Shown in pieces: positions 7,925 to 16,193 of a stretch of DNA of 64,000 bases. Origin of the DNA: Arthrobacter sp. SW1 (GTDB lineage Bacteria > Actinomycetota > Actinomycetes > Actinomycetales > Micrococcaceae); assembly GCF_001766675.1 (NCBI RefSeq), contig NZ_MJLT01000068.1, forward strand, positions 62,001 to 126,000. The letters run 5' to 3'. Made by a program: the position numbers and the translations under genes. How positions within the stretch are numbered: the first letter of the stretch is position 1; each line of letters begins with the position of its first letter. The notes under the pieces are model-generated. The model was not told where the DNA came from, searched no databases, and was given only the letters and a program-made list of their open reading frames with translations.

Positions 7925-8509
7925 GTGGCAATGGATGTTCGTCGCCAGATTCCCGCGGCCTTCGAGCGCGTGGAACGCAACAAGTACGGGTACAACGCCA
8001 AGCAGGTGGACCAGTTCTTCCAGCGGGCCCGGGTGTCCTTCGAGGACCCCGCGGCCGCTGAGGTGAAGATGGGCAGCAAGGATGTCCGCACCGTTGCCTT
8101 CGACGCGGTGAAGGGCGGGTATGACGCCGCTGTGGTGGACGCGGCCCTGGACCGGCTGGAGGATGCCTTTGCCCGCCGCGAGCGGGACGAACTGATCGAG
8201 GCCGAAGGCGAAGAAGCCTGGCTGCGCCAGATCGGCCGGCTGTCCGGCGTGTTGCGGGCCCGCCTGCACCGGCCCGCGGGGCAGCGGTTCCGCCGCCCCG
8301 AGAAGAAGCGGGTCCGCAGCTACGATGTGGCCGACGTCGATGCCCTCTGCGAACAGCTGATCGGCTACCTCGAACAGGACCAGCCGTTGAGCGTGGACAA
8401 CGTCCGGCGCGCTGCCTTCCGTGCGGCCAAGGGCCCCGAAGGCTACGAAGAAGCCCAGGTGGATGCGTTCCTGGACCGCGTGGTCGAGCTGATGGCCGCC
8501 ATCGACTAA
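7925..8509 (+). CDS. DivIVA-domain repeat protein
   Basis: Small cytoplasmic protein of 194 residues with two copies of a short DivIVA-like motif. The first (about residues 5-85) is KYGYNAKQVDQFF followed by VAFDAVKGGYDAAVVDAALDRLE; the second (about 130-192) is SYDVADVDALCEQL followed by RAAKGPEGYEEAQVDAFLDRVV. The Y-x-x-x-x-VD-F pattern is that of Wag31/DivIVA N-terminal motifs, but no long coiled coil is visible. Start GTG 7925 follows GGAGGG; ATG 7931 is the alternative. Placement directly after cdsA suggests a link to envelope growth, which is inference. Confidence 0.8.
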   Translation: MAMDVRRQIPAAFERVERNKYGYNAKQVDQFFQRARVSFEDPAAAEVKMGSKDVRTVAFDAVKGGYDAAVVDAALDRLEDAFARRERDELIEAEGEEAWLRQIGRLSGVLRARLHRPAGQRFRRPEKKRVRSYDVADVDALCEQLIGYLEQDQPLSVDNVRRAAFRAAKGPEGYEEAQVDAFLDRVVELMAAID

Positions 8510-9210
8510 GCGCCTTCCGGCGGCGTGGGGGACAGGGGCGTGAAGTTCCGCCACGTGGCGCTGTACCTGCGGTAACCCTGTGCCAGCGACCACCCGGCGA
8601 ACGCCAGGCCGCCGACTGCGGCCAACGGTATCGCCAACGGCAAGGGGACGCCCGGAAGGACGAGCACCGTCCCCAGCAGCAAGGCGATGAGGGCGGCATT
8701 GACCGCGGTGATGAACGTCATGCTGCTCCCGGCGACATGCCGGAACGTCGTACTGCCGCCCAGGAAGTCATAGGTCTTCATGGAGCCGGCTTCGTCGTCA
8801 TGGTATTCGGCCATCAGGTACCGGGCCAGGCCGGGGTCGAGCTCGACGTACGCCGCGCGGAGCCGGTTCATCGCGATGACGTACATCAGGTCCTCCATGC
8901 CCACGTTCATGACCCGGATCTGGGTGAGCAGGCCGATCGCCAGGTCGATGCACAGCACCACGATGCCGAAGGTGATGAAGGTGTCGGAAAACCTGGTTGC
9001 CTGGCCCACGAGCGCCGCGCTGAGCAGGCTCGCCGAGGTGAACGTGAGGAACATGCTGATCCGGGTCAGCACTTCGCCCTGCGTGGTGCTGCGCGAGGCC
9101 AGCAGGCTCCAGTGCTCGGTGGCGAGGAGCTGGGCGCGCACCGCGGCCGGCGTAGCTGACGGCGGAACTCCGGCGTCGCCGTCGGGGGCTGCTTCATCCC
9201 TGGGGGACAT
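8506..9210 (-). CDS. Integral membrane protein of unknown function
   Basis: Family not named with confidence. The 234-residue protein has a hydrophilic, Pro/Ala-rich N-terminus (1-45), a first membrane hairpin (about 48-95: FLTFTSASLLSAALV and FGIVVLCIDLAIGLLTQI), a soluble segment rich in acidic residues (about 110-155), and a second hairpin (about 163-212). Four membrane segments are predicted by eye. Its stop shares bases with the convergent DivIVA-repeat gene stop. No Shine-Dalgarno precedes the ATG; instead GACAAT ends exactly six bases before it, so the mRNA is probably leaderless. Confidence 0.75.
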   Translation of the reverse strand: MSPRDEAAPDGDAGVPPSATPAAVRAQLLATEHWSLLASRSTTQGEVLTRISMFLTFTSASLLSAALVGQATRFSDTFITFGIVVLCIDLAIGLLTQIRVMNVGMEDLMYVIAMNRLRAAYVELDPGLARYLMAEYHDDEAGSMKTYDFLGGSTTFRHVAGSSMTFITAVNAALIALLLGTVLVLPGVPLPLAIPLAAVGGLAFAGWSLAQGYRRYSATWRNFTPLSPTPPEGA

Positions 9211-9216
9211 GCCGCT

Positions 9217-9222
9217 ATTGTC
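9217..9222 (-). promoter_or_regulatory. -10 box for leaderless transcript of the 9.2-kb membrane protein
   Basis: GACAAT on the minus strand is followed by AGCGGC and then the ATG. The hexamer therefore occupies -12 to -7 if transcription starts at the A of the start codon. No clear -35 was seen. Confidence 0.5.
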
Positions 9223-9252
9223 CGCCTTCCGGACGCCGCCCGCGAGGGTTTC

Positions 9253-10716
9253 CTAGCGTCCGTCCGCGAGCGGACGCTCCGGAACGTGCAGGCGGGTCAT
9301 GACCCGGGTGACCGTGCCGGGAATCCGCTGCCTGGTGGCCAAGGACACCAGGACCATGACGGCGAACGCCGCAGGAACCGTCCAGGCCGCGGGCTGGGCG
9401 AGCCAGGCCGGCGCGGTGCCGCTGCCCAACAGCGTGGCCGCCACCATGGCGCCGCCGCATAGCACGGCGCCGGTGAGCATCCCGGCGATCGCGCCCGCGT
9501 CGCTCAGGCCCCGCCACCAGATGCCCAGGAGCAGCACCGGGCAGATGGTCGAGGCCGTGAACGCGAACACCAGGCCCACGCTTCCGGCCAGGCCCAGCGA
9601 GTCCGTCACCAGGGCGAAAACCAAGGGGACGACGGCGGCCAGCAGGGCCGCGATGCGGAAGCCGCGGACGTTGCCGCCCAGGAGGTCCTGGCTGATGACG
9701 CCGGCCAGCGACACCATGAGCCCGGACGTGGTGGACAGGAACGCTGCGAAGGCGCCGGCCACCACCAAAGCCGAAAGGAGCTCTCCGACGGTGCCGCCCA
9801 CCAGCTCTCCCGGCAACAGCAGCACGAGGGCGTCCGAGCGGCCGCCACGGGCAAGCTCGGGGGCGTACATGCGCCCCAGCAGCCCGGCCGCCGTCGGGAA
9901 CAAATAGAAGACGGACAGCAGGCCCAGCACGATCAGGGTGGTCCGCCGTGCAGAACGGCCGTCCGGGTTGGTGTAGAAGCGGACCAGCACATGGGGCAGG
10001 CCCAGCGTTCCAAAAAGCAGCGCCACCAGAAGCGAGACGGTCTGGTAGCCGCCGGCCGCGGGCAGCCCTGTTGGATTCACGGCTTCCGGAACCGGGATGG
10101 CCGTCCCGCCGCTCTGGTGCAGGAGCAGGAAGACCACCGGGACGGCGAGGGCCGTGAGCTTGAGCCAGTACTGGAAGGCCTGGACGAAGGTGATGGATCG
10201 CATGCCGCCGGCAGCCACCGTCAGGTACACCACCACGACCACCGCCAACGCCCCCACCCAGGACGGCAGTCCTGTGCTGATCCGGATGGTGAGCCCCGCA
10301 CCGTGCAACTGCGGCACGATGTACAGCCAGCCCACCGCCACCACCACCAGGCTGGTCACCCGGCGCACGGCTTTGGATTCCAGGCGGGCCTCGGTGAAGT
10401 CCGGAATGGTGTAGGCGCCGGAACGGCGCAGGGGAGCGGCCACGAACAGCAGCAGCATCAGGTAGCCGGCCGTGTAGCCCACCGGGAACCAGAGGGCGTC
10501 CGTGCCGGAGAGCAGGATCAGGCCGGCGACGCCCAGGAAGCTCGCCGCGGACAGGTACTCGCCGCCGATCGCGGACGCGTTCCACCACGGCGGGACCGTG
10601 CGGGAGGCGACATAGAAATCGCCGGTGGTGCGCGAGATGCGCAGCCCGTAGAAGCCGACGACCGCCGTCGCGATCACCACCACGAGGAACGCCGCGAGGC
10701 CGACCGGGGGGCTCAC
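9253..10716 (-). CDS. Sodium:solute symporter (SSS family, acetate/pyruvate-type)
   Basis: Probable Na+-coupled uptake of a short monocarboxylate. The 487-residue protein has about 13 membrane segments and SSS motifs GDFYVASRTVPPWWNASAIGGEYLSAASFLG (TM1-TM2 region) and GLPHVLVRFYTNPDGRSARR. The latter is shared in form with the ActP-like protein at 13.6 kb (ALPHVLMRFYTVPT), so the two are paralogues. Its ATG overlaps the stop of the upstream small membrane protein (ATGA). It is the last gene of a four-gene operon beginning with a LytS-type kinase and LytTR regulator. Substrate is inferred from family and context. Confidence 0.88.
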   Translation of the reverse strand: MSPPVGLAAFLVVVIATAVVGFYGLRISRTTGDFYVASRTVPPWWNASAIGGEYLSAASFLGVAGLILLSGTDALWFPVGYTAGYLMLLLFVAAPLRRSGAYTIPDFTEARLESKAVRRVTSLVVVAVGWLYIVPQLHGAGLTIRISTGLPSWVGALAVVVVVYLTVAAGGMRSITFVQAFQYWLKLTALAVPVVFLLLHQSGGTAIPVPEAVNPTGLPAAGGYQTVSLLVALLFGTLGLPHVLVRFYTNPDGRSARRTTLIVLGLLSVFYLFPTAAGLLGRMYAPELARGGRSDALVLLLPGELVGGTVGELLSALVVAGAFAAFLSTTSGLMVSLAGVISQDLLGGNVRGFRIAALLAAVVPLVFALVTDSLGLAGSVGLVFAFTASTICPVLLLGIWWRGLSDAGAIAGMLTGAVLCGGAMVAATLLGSGTAPAWLAQPAAWTVPAAFAVMVLVSLATRQRIPGTVTRVMTRLHVPERPLADGR

Positions 10717-11093
10717 CGTTCGTCCACCAGCTCCCGGTACCGGGCCTCATTCCGGGCGGCGGAACGGTTGTAGAGCCAGGCGGCCAGCCCGATCACCGGA
10801 TACAGCCCGGCCCCCAGGATCAGCCAGTTCACCGGGATGCCCAGCAGCCTCAGCCGCGCCAGGTCCGGGACCAGGGCCACCATGAGCCCGCATGCCGCCA
10901 GCACCAGGAGGAATCCGGCCGCCACCACGATCGCCAGGCGCAGCTGGGACCGGATCAGCGAACGGACATACAGGCGGCCGACCTCGGAGTCGACGGCGGC
11001 ATCGCGCCCGCCCGCGAAGCCGTCCCTGCCGGAGAGGTACCCGCCCGGGCGCCGTCCGGCGGACTGCGGGGCGGTGACACGGACCCTGGTCAT
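10713..11093 (-). CDS. Small membrane protein, DUF485-like symporter partner
   Basis: A 126-residue protein with two membrane segments (about 53-75 and 86-106) between a Gly/Arg-rich cytoplasmic N-terminus and a charged C-terminus (YNRSAARNEARYREL). The start ATG 11093 overlaps the stop of the response regulator, and its stop overlaps the start of the symporter; both are ATGA junctions, which implies tight translational coupling. Its place before an SSS transporter mirrors the DUF485-ActP pair at 13.2 kb, although sequence similarity to that DUF485 protein is low. Role as accessory subunit is inferred. Confidence 0.78.
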   Translation of the reverse strand: MTRVRVTAPQSAGRRPGGYLSGRDGFAGGRDAAVDSEVGRLYVRSLIRSQLRLAIVVAAGFLLVLAACGLMVALVPDLARLRLLGIPVNWLILGAGLYPVIGLAAWLYNRSAARNEARYRELVDER

Positions 11094-11809
11094 CCCTGCG
11101 GCCGAATCCGAGTGGCTTCGAGCTTGTCCCTGACCGAGGGCAGGTGCCGGCGGCTGATCGGCAGCCCGGCACCGGCCACCGTGACGCTGGGATGCGCGGC
11201 ACCGAGTTTCAGGTGCTCCACATGGTTCAGGGAGATCAAGTAGGAGCGGTGGATGCGGATGAACCCGGCCTCGGCCCATTGCTGCTCGAGGTCGCTCAAC
11301 GGGACCCGGATGAGGTAGCTGGAGTCGGCAGTGTGGAGGCGGGCGTAGTCGCCTTGGGCCTGGACGTAGCTGACGTCGTCGCGCCGGATCATCCGGGTGG
11401 TGCCGCCTTGGTCCACGGTGATCATCTCCGGGGCCGTGTTGCCGTCGCGGATCAGCTCGCTGACCCGTCCGAGCGAGCGGGCGAGCCTTTCGGCACGCAC
11501 AGGCTTGAGCAAGTAGTCGACGGCGGCCAGTTCGAAGGCCTCCAGCGCACAGTCTTCGTCCGCGGTGACGAACACGACGGCGGGCGGTACCGGAATGCGC
11601 GAAATGGCCCGGGCGATGTCCAGGCCGGAGAGGGCGGGCATGTGGATGTCCAGGAACGCGACGTCCACGGCTTCGTTTTCGAGCACGCGAAGGGCTTCGG
11701 AACCGGAGGAGGCGCGGTGGATGGTGCCCACCCGCTCATCCTTGCCCAGCAGGAAGGCGAGTTCTTCAACAGCGGGGAGCTCGTCGTCGGCGACGAGGAC
11801 GTTGATCAT
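11090..11809 (-). CDS. LytTR-family response regulator
   Basis: Two-component transcription regulator of 239 residues. The receiver domain (1-120) has the acidic pair DDE (8-10), phospho-acceptor D54 in FLDIHMP, a Thr in FVTADED and Lys in YLLKPVRAERL. The LytTR DNA-binding domain (about 130-230) shows VSYVQAQGDYARLHT and FIRIHRSYLISLNHV. GGAGGG precedes the ATG. It lies 30 bp after the sensor kinase gene and overlaps the next gene by ATGA, so kinase, regulator and transporter are co-transcribed. LytTR proteins bind pairs of direct repeats; a candidate pair is noted upstream of the kinase gene. Confidence 0.95.
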   Translation of the reverse strand: MINVLVADDELPAVEELAFLLGKDERVGTIHRASSGSEALRVLENEAVDVAFLDIHMPALSGLDIARAISRIPVPPAVVFVTADEDCALEAFELAAVDYLLKPVRAERLARSLGRVSELIRDGNTAPEMITVDQGGTTRMIRRDDVSYVQAQGDYARLHTADSSYLIRVPLSDLEQQWAEAGFIRIHRSYLISLNHVEHLKLGAAHPSVTVAGAGLPISRRHLPSVRDKLEATRIRPQG

Positions 11810-11839
11810 GACAGCAGCTTAACCCTCCGGAAACGGCGA

Positions 11840-13006
11840 TCAGGCATCGTGCTTCGGCTGGGATTTGGGCACCCGCAGGGTGATCAGCGTTCCTTCGCCG
11901 GGAGCGGTTTCGATGACCAGGCCGTGCTCGTCGCCGTACACCTGGCGCAGCCGTGCGTCCACGTTGCGCAGGCCCACGTGTTCGCCGTCGGCATGGCCGG
12001 CCAGCACGGAACGCAGGTGTTCCGGGTCCATCCCGACGCCGTCGTCCTCCACCGTGACTTCCGCGTACGCGCCGGAATCGTAGGCGCGGATGGTGATATG
12101 CCCGGGCCCTTCCTTGGCTTCCAGTCCGTGCCGCACCGCGTTCTCCACCAGGGGCTGCAGGCTCAGGAACGGAATGACGGTGCTCAGGACCTCGGGAGCG
12201 ATCTGCAGGTTGACCTGCACGCGCTCGCCGAAGCGGGCCCGTTCCAGGAGCAGGTAGCGGTCGATGCTGCGCAGTTCCTCGGCCAGCGTGGTGAAGTCGC
12301 CGTGCCGCCGGAAGGAGTAGCGGGTGAAATCGGCGAACTCCACCACCAGTTCACGGGCGCGGGCCGGATCGGTGTTGATGAACGAGGCGATCGCGTTGAG
12401 CGAGTTGTAAATGAAATGCGGGCTGATCTGTGCCCGGAGCGCACGGACCTCGGCCTCCATCAGGAGCGTGCGGGAGGCATCCAGCTCGGCGAGCTCCACC
12501 TGGGTGGCCACCCACCCGGCCAGTTCGCTGGTGGCGCGCACCAAGCCGGCACCGGCGTGCGGGGCGAGCGCGGCAACGCAGCCCGCCACCCGGTTGTCCG
12601 CCCGGATCGGGGCGATGACGGCCTTCAGCGACGGCGACGCGTCCAGCAGCACGGTCCTGCCGTCCGCAAGCACCGGCGCGGCCAGGGCCATCAGCTGCGG
12701 CTTCAGTTCCTCCGCGGCACCGTCCCAGGCCAGCACCGTGTCCACGTCGGTGATCGCGAGGGCGTCGCAGCCCAGCAGCAGGCGGAGTTGCCGGCTGGCC
12801 TTCGCCGCGCCCGCCGGCTGCAGCCCCGTGCGCAGGTGGGCGCCGGCCCGCGACGCCGCGTGCAGGGTCTTGTAGGTGGCCCGCTCGGCGTCCGTGCCCA
12901 GGTCCCGGAAGGAGCGGATCACCATGAGGCCGACGCCGACCGCGGCCGCCACCGCCAGGACGATGACGGCGATCGCGGCGGCGGTCAGGAGCGGGGAATC
13001 GGGCAT
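11840..13006 (-). CDS. LytS-type sensor histidine kinase
   Basis: Membrane-anchored sensor of 388 residues. One membrane segment lies at about 8-30, followed by a GAF-like sensor region (about 60-175) and a His_kinase/HATPase pair of the LytS/YehU type. The phospho-acceptor is H197 in ISPHFIYNSLNA; LVENAVRHGLEAKEG (N box), VEDDGVGMD and GLRNVDARL (G boxes) follow. Unlike BtsS/YpdA it lacks a multi-spanning 5TM sensor, so any ligand may be read in the cytoplasm by the GAF-like region. The gene looks leaderless (TACTCT then six bases then ATG). It heads the symporter operon and is divergent from the DUF485-actP operon. Confidence 0.93.
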   Translation of the reverse strand: MPDSPLLTAAAIAVIVLAVAAAVGVGLMVIRSFRDLGTDAERATYKTLHAASRAGAHLRTGLQPAGAAKASRQLRLLLGCDALAITDVDTVLAWDGAAEELKPQLMALAAPVLADGRTVLLDASPSLKAVIAPIRADNRVAGCVAALAPHAGAGLVRATSELAGWVATQVELAELDASRTLLMEAEVRALRAQISPHFIYNSLNAIASFINTDPARARELVVEFADFTRYSFRRHGDFTTLAEELRSIDRYLLLERARFGERVQVNLQIAPEVLSTVIPFLSLQPLVENAVRHGLEAKEGPGHITIRAYDSGAYAEVTVEDDGVGMDPEHLRSVLAGHADGEHVGLRNVDARLRQVYGDEHGLVIETAPGEGTLITLRVPKSQPKHDA

Positions 13007-13012
13007 GGAGCA

Positions 13013-13018
13013 AGAGTA
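13013..13018 (-). promoter_or_regulatory. -10 box for leaderless kinase-regulator-symporter operon
   Basis: TACTCT on the minus strand is followed by TGCTCC and the ATG of the sensor kinase. Geometry fits a transcript starting at the start codon; no Shine-Dalgarno is present. Confidence 0.5.
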
Positions 13019-13136
13019 GCGAACCGTGCGGCCCGGCCCGCCGGGGCACTGCGGCGATGCCGTTCACCGCACCATCGTGCCCGTTGGGCGACGCCGCGGC
13101 GCGTAACTCTGGAAGGCCCGCCTCCTCCGTTGAATA

Positions 13137-13152
13137 GTGATTCCAATCACAC
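13137..13152. promoter_or_regulatory. CRP/GlxR-like operator upstream of DUF485-actP
   Basis: GTGATTCCAATCAC (13138-13151) is a perfect 14-bp palindrome. With flanks it reads AGTGA-N6-TCACA, matching 15 of 16 positions expected from the TGTGA-N6-TCACA consensus of CRP and the actinobacterial GlxR. It lies about 50 bp before the DUF485 start in the divergent region. A cAMP-dependent control of acetate uptake is plausible and known in corynebacteria; here it is inference. Confidence 0.6.
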
Positions 13153-13200
13153 GACCCGATGGCGGGACCCGTTGTGGAGACGTCAATCCAGGAGGAAACC

Positions 13201-13581
13201 ATGGGTAATGAGGCCCAGCCGGCGGACGCAACGCAGTCCGTGGATTTCCAGCAAGTGCAGCAAACCGAACAATTCCGCGAACTGCGCCGGCGGCACCGCA
13301 GTTTCGTCTTCCCGATGGCCGTCGCCTTCCTGCTGTGGTACTTCGGCTACGTGCTGCTGGCCGACTACGCCGTGGGATTCATGTCCACCAAGCTGTGGGG
13401 CAACATCAACGTGGGCCTGGTGCTCGGCCTGCTCCAGTTCGCCACCACCTTCGGGATCACGGCCTGGTATGTGAGCTACTCCAACCGCCGGCTTGATCCG
13501 ATCGCCGCGGAGATCCGCAACGAAATCGAAGGCCACGAATTCGATACGCACGGCCAGCCGGTCAAGGGGGTCCGCCAGTGA
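13201..13581 (+). CDS. DUF485 membrane protein
   Basis: Small inner-membrane partner of ActP-type symporters (YjcH family). The 126 residues show the DUF485 pattern: TEQFRELRRRHRSFVFPM leading into a first membrane segment (about 37-57) and a second (about 70-92), ending WYVSYSNRRLDPIAAEIR. The start ATG 13201 follows a textbook AGGAGG; the longer upstream frame has no ribosome-binding site. Its stop overlaps the GTG start of the symporter. Confidence 0.93.
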   Translation: MGNEAQPADATQSVDFQQVQQTEQFRELRRRHRSFVFPMAVAFLLWYFGYVLLADYAVGFMSTKLWGNINVGLVLGLLQFATTFGITAWYVSYSNRRLDPIAAEIRNEIEGHEFDTHGQPVKGVRQ

Positions 13582-15206
13582 GCGCCACGGTTTTCGCCTC
13601 GGTTCCCGCGGTCAACGTGGCCGCGCTGAAGGACACCACCCTGCTGAACATGGGCATCTTCGCCCTGTTCGTCTTGGTCACCATGGTGATCGTCTTCCGT
13701 GCCAGCCGGAACAACAAGACGGCCGCCGACTACTACGCCGCCGGCCGTTCCTTCACCGGATCGCAGAACGGCACAGCTATCGCCGGCGACTACCTTTCGG
13801 CGGCATCGTTCCTCGGCATCACCGGTGCCATCGCCATCAACGGCTACGACGGCTTCCTGTACTCCATCGGCTTCCTGGTGGCCTGGCTCGTAGCGCTGCT
13901 CCTGGTGGCCGAGCTGCTGCGCAACACCGGTAAGTTCACGATGGCCGATGTGCTGTCCTTCCGGCTTCGTCAGCGGCCGGTCCGCATCGCCGCGGCCCTG
14001 TCCACACTCGCTGTCTGCTTCTTCTACCTGCTCGCCCAGATGGCCGGCGCCGGCAGCCTCATCTCGCTCCTGCTGGGCATCAGCGACTGGGGTGGACAAG
14101 CATTGGTGATCATCGTCGTCGGCGCCCTCATGATCATGTACGTGCTGATCGGCGGCATGAAGGGCACCACCTGGGTGCAGATCATCAAGGCAGTCCTGCT
14201 GATCTGCGGCGCTGCCGTCATGACCCTGTGGGTGCTCTCCATTTACGGCTTCAACCTGTCGAACCTGCTCGGCTCCGCCGCCGAAGCCGCCAACAACCCC
14301 AACGTCCTCAACCCCGGCCTGCAATACGGCAAGAGCGAAACCACCAAGCTGGACTTCATGTCCCTGGGCCTGGCGTTGGTCCTCGGCACCGCAGCCCTGC
14401 CGCACGTGCTGATGCGCTTCTACACCGTGCCCACGGCCAAGGAAGCCCGCAAGTCCGTGGTCTGGTCCATCTGGCTGATCGGCCTGTTCTACCTGTTCAC
14501 CCTGGTGCTCGGCTACGGTGCCGCAGCGCTGGTCGGTGCGGACACCATCAAGGGCGCTCCCGGCGGCGTCAACTCCGCCGCCCCGCTGCTGGCCTTCCAC
14601 CTGGGCGGCCCGCTGCTGCTGGGCTTCATCTCCGCGGTCGCCTTCGCCACGATCCTCGCCGTGGTGGCCGGCCTGACCATCACCGCCGCGGCCTCCTTCG
14701 CGCATGACATCTACGCGAACGTGATCGCCAAGGGCCAGGCCGACGCCGGTACCGAGGTCAAGGTGGCCCGGCGCACCGTGGTGGTGATCGGCGTCCTGGC
14801 GATCCTGGGCGGCATCTTCGCCAACGGCCAGAACGTTGCCTTCCTGGTGGCGCTCGCCTTCGCCGTGGCCGCCTCGGCGAACCTGCCCACGATCGTGTAC
14901 TCGCTGTTCTGGCGGAAGTTCACCACCCAAGGCGCGGTATGGAGCATGTACGGCGGCCTTGCCTCGGCGATCATCCTGATTGCGTTCTCGCCCGTTGTCT
15001 CCGGAGCCAAGACCTCCATGATCCAAGGCGCGAACTTCGCGATCTTCCCGCTGAGCAACCCCGGCATCGTGTCCATCCCGCTCGCCTTCTTCCTCGGTTG
15101 GCTTGGAACGGTCCTGGACAAGCGCAAGGAGGACGCCGCCAAGCAGGCGGAGATGGAAGTCCGCTCGCTTACCGGCGTCGGTGCCGAGAAAGCGGTGGAC
15201 CACTGA
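13578..15206 (+). CDS. actP: Cation/acetate symporter ActP-like
   Basis: Na+-coupled monocarboxylate (acetate, perhaps pyruvate or propionate) importer of the SSS family. The 542 residues form about 13-14 membrane segments. Typical motifs are DYYAAGRSFTGSQNGTAIAGDYLSAASFLG near the N-terminus, ALPHVLMRFYTVPTAKEARKS in the middle and HDIYANVIAKGQ later. GTG 13578 overlaps the DUF485 stop. A strong bidirectional terminator follows. The substrate rests on the DUF485 partnership. Confidence 0.93.
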   Translation: MSATVFASVPAVNVAALKDTTLLNMGIFALFVLVTMVIVFRASRNNKTAADYYAAGRSFTGSQNGTAIAGDYLSAASFLGITGAIAINGYDGFLYSIGFLVAWLVALLLVAELLRNTGKFTMADVLSFRLRQRPVRIAAALSTLAVCFFYLLAQMAGAGSLISLLLGISDWGGQALVIIVVGALMIMYVLIGGMKGTTWVQIIKAVLLICGAAVMTLWVLSIYGFNLSNLLGSAAEAANNPNVLNPGLQYGKSETTKLDFMSLGLALVLGTAALPHVLMRFYTVPTAKEARKSVVWSIWLIGLFYLFTLVLGYGAAALVGADTIKGAPGGVNSAAPLLAFHLGGPLLLGFISAVAFATILAVVAGLTITAAASFAHDIYANVIAKGQADAGTEVKVARRTVVVIGVLAILGGIFANGQNVAFLVALAFAVAASANLPTIVYSLFWRKFTTQGAVWSMYGGLASAIILIAFSPVVSGAKTSMIQGANFAIFPLSNPGIVSIPLAFFLGWLGTVLDKRKEDAAKQAEMEVRSLTGVGAEKAVDH

Positions 15207-15234
15207 GCCTCTCCTGATAGTCCTGCTATCGGAA

Positions 15235-15278
15235 ACGCCGAAGCCCTCCTGCAGTCAGCTGCAGGAGGGCTTCGGCGT
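15235..15278. terminator. Strong hairpin terminator, probably bidirectional
   Basis: Twenty-base arms (15235-15254 and 15259-15278) pair perfectly around a TCAG loop. It lies between the convergent actP gene and the membrane protein ending at 15290. The plus side is followed by GTTGGCT and the minus side by TTCCGATAG, so U-tracts are poor but the stem is very stable. Confidence 0.8.
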
Positions 15279-15289
15279 GTTGGCTGTGG

Positions 15290-16066
15290 CTATTTGCGGG
15301 GTTTCACCCGGATGGCATCCATCTTCAGCTCGCTGCCCACGAAGCCGTAACGGAGCTCGATGATCCGGCCGCTGCAATCCAAGGTGCCGGACACCTCGGC
15401 TTCATTGCTGCCGTTGTTCGACTGGGCCTCGACCGAGTTGAAGGCAGCCTTGCAGTCACTGTCCAGGTCCAGGCCGTTGATGCCGCGGACGAAGCTGGCC
15501 TTGGTGAGGTCCGCCTTCAAGGCGTCCGAGAGGAAGCGGTCGTAGGCTTCCTCGGTTTCGCCGTTCACCAGGAGCTTGGTGAACTCCTCGGCCTGGCCCT
15601 TGGCCTTGTTGGTGGCATTGCCCACCAGGCCGACCAACAGGATGACGCCGACTACGACCAGCACCAGCACGGCGGCAATCACGCCGAGCAGGATCCACAA
15701 GGTCTTGCGGTTTTTCGGTGCCGGAGCGGCAGGCTGGCCGAACTGCTGGCCGTACTGGCCGCCGTCGTACTGTTGCTGGCCGTAAGGAGGCTGGCTGTAC
15801 TGGGTCTGACCATGCGGCGGCTGACCATGCGGGGTCTGGCCGTAAGGCTGCTGGCCCGGCTGTCCATACTGGGGCGGGGTCGGCTGTCCGTAGGGAGGCT
15901 GGCCATACCCGGGCTGGCCCTGCTGCGGCGGTCCGAACTGGGGCCCTCCGAACTGTGGCGCTCCGAACTGGGGTCCTCCGAACTGCGGGGGAGCGGCCGG
16001 GGGCGGTGGCACTGGAGTGCCGTCGGGGTTCCGCGGGGGCAGTTGTGGGTCCTGGGGAGTGCTCAC
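15290..16066 (-). CDS. Membrane-anchored protein with Pro/Gln/Gly-rich N-terminus
   Basis: Unknown function; common architecture in actinobacteria. The 258 residues start with a disordered cytoplasmic segment (1-117) built from repeats such as QFGGPQFGAP and YGQPPYGQ. One membrane segment follows (about 123-147, LWILLGVIAAVLVLVVVGVILL), then an extracellular domain of about 105 residues resembling DUF4878/DUF4333-type folds, with two cysteines (DSDCKAAF and GTLDCSGR) that could form a disulfide. The start is GTG 16066. Expressed alone, converging on actP. Confidence 0.8.
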   Translation of the reverse strand: MSTPQDPQLPPRNPDGTPVPPPPAAPPQFGGPQFGAPQFGGPQFGPPQQGQPGYGQPPYGQPTPPQYGQPGQQPYGQTPHGQPPHGQTQYSQPPYGQQQYDGGQYGQQFGQPAAPAPKNRKTLWILLGVIAAVLVLVVVGVILLVGLVGNATNKAKGQAEEFTKLLVNGETEEAYDRFLSDALKADLTKASFVRGINGLDLDSDCKAAFNSVEAQSNNGSNEAEVSGTLDCSGRIIELRYGFVGSELKMDAIRVKPRK

Positions 16067-16193
16067 GATGGTTCGCCTTTCCGGCCGCCTGCGCCGCCAA
16101 TGCCTTGAACCGCGGTTCGCCCCGGCGGTCCGTTTGAATCAAACCGCATTCCGGGGCGGCGGGGCAAACGGCGGTGGCGGGGGAAAGGCCCGG

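Noticed and set aside
11144..13474. 776-codon plus-strand open frame across the regulator and kinase genes
   Set aside because: Antisense to a clear two-component system and reads through the divergent promoter region.
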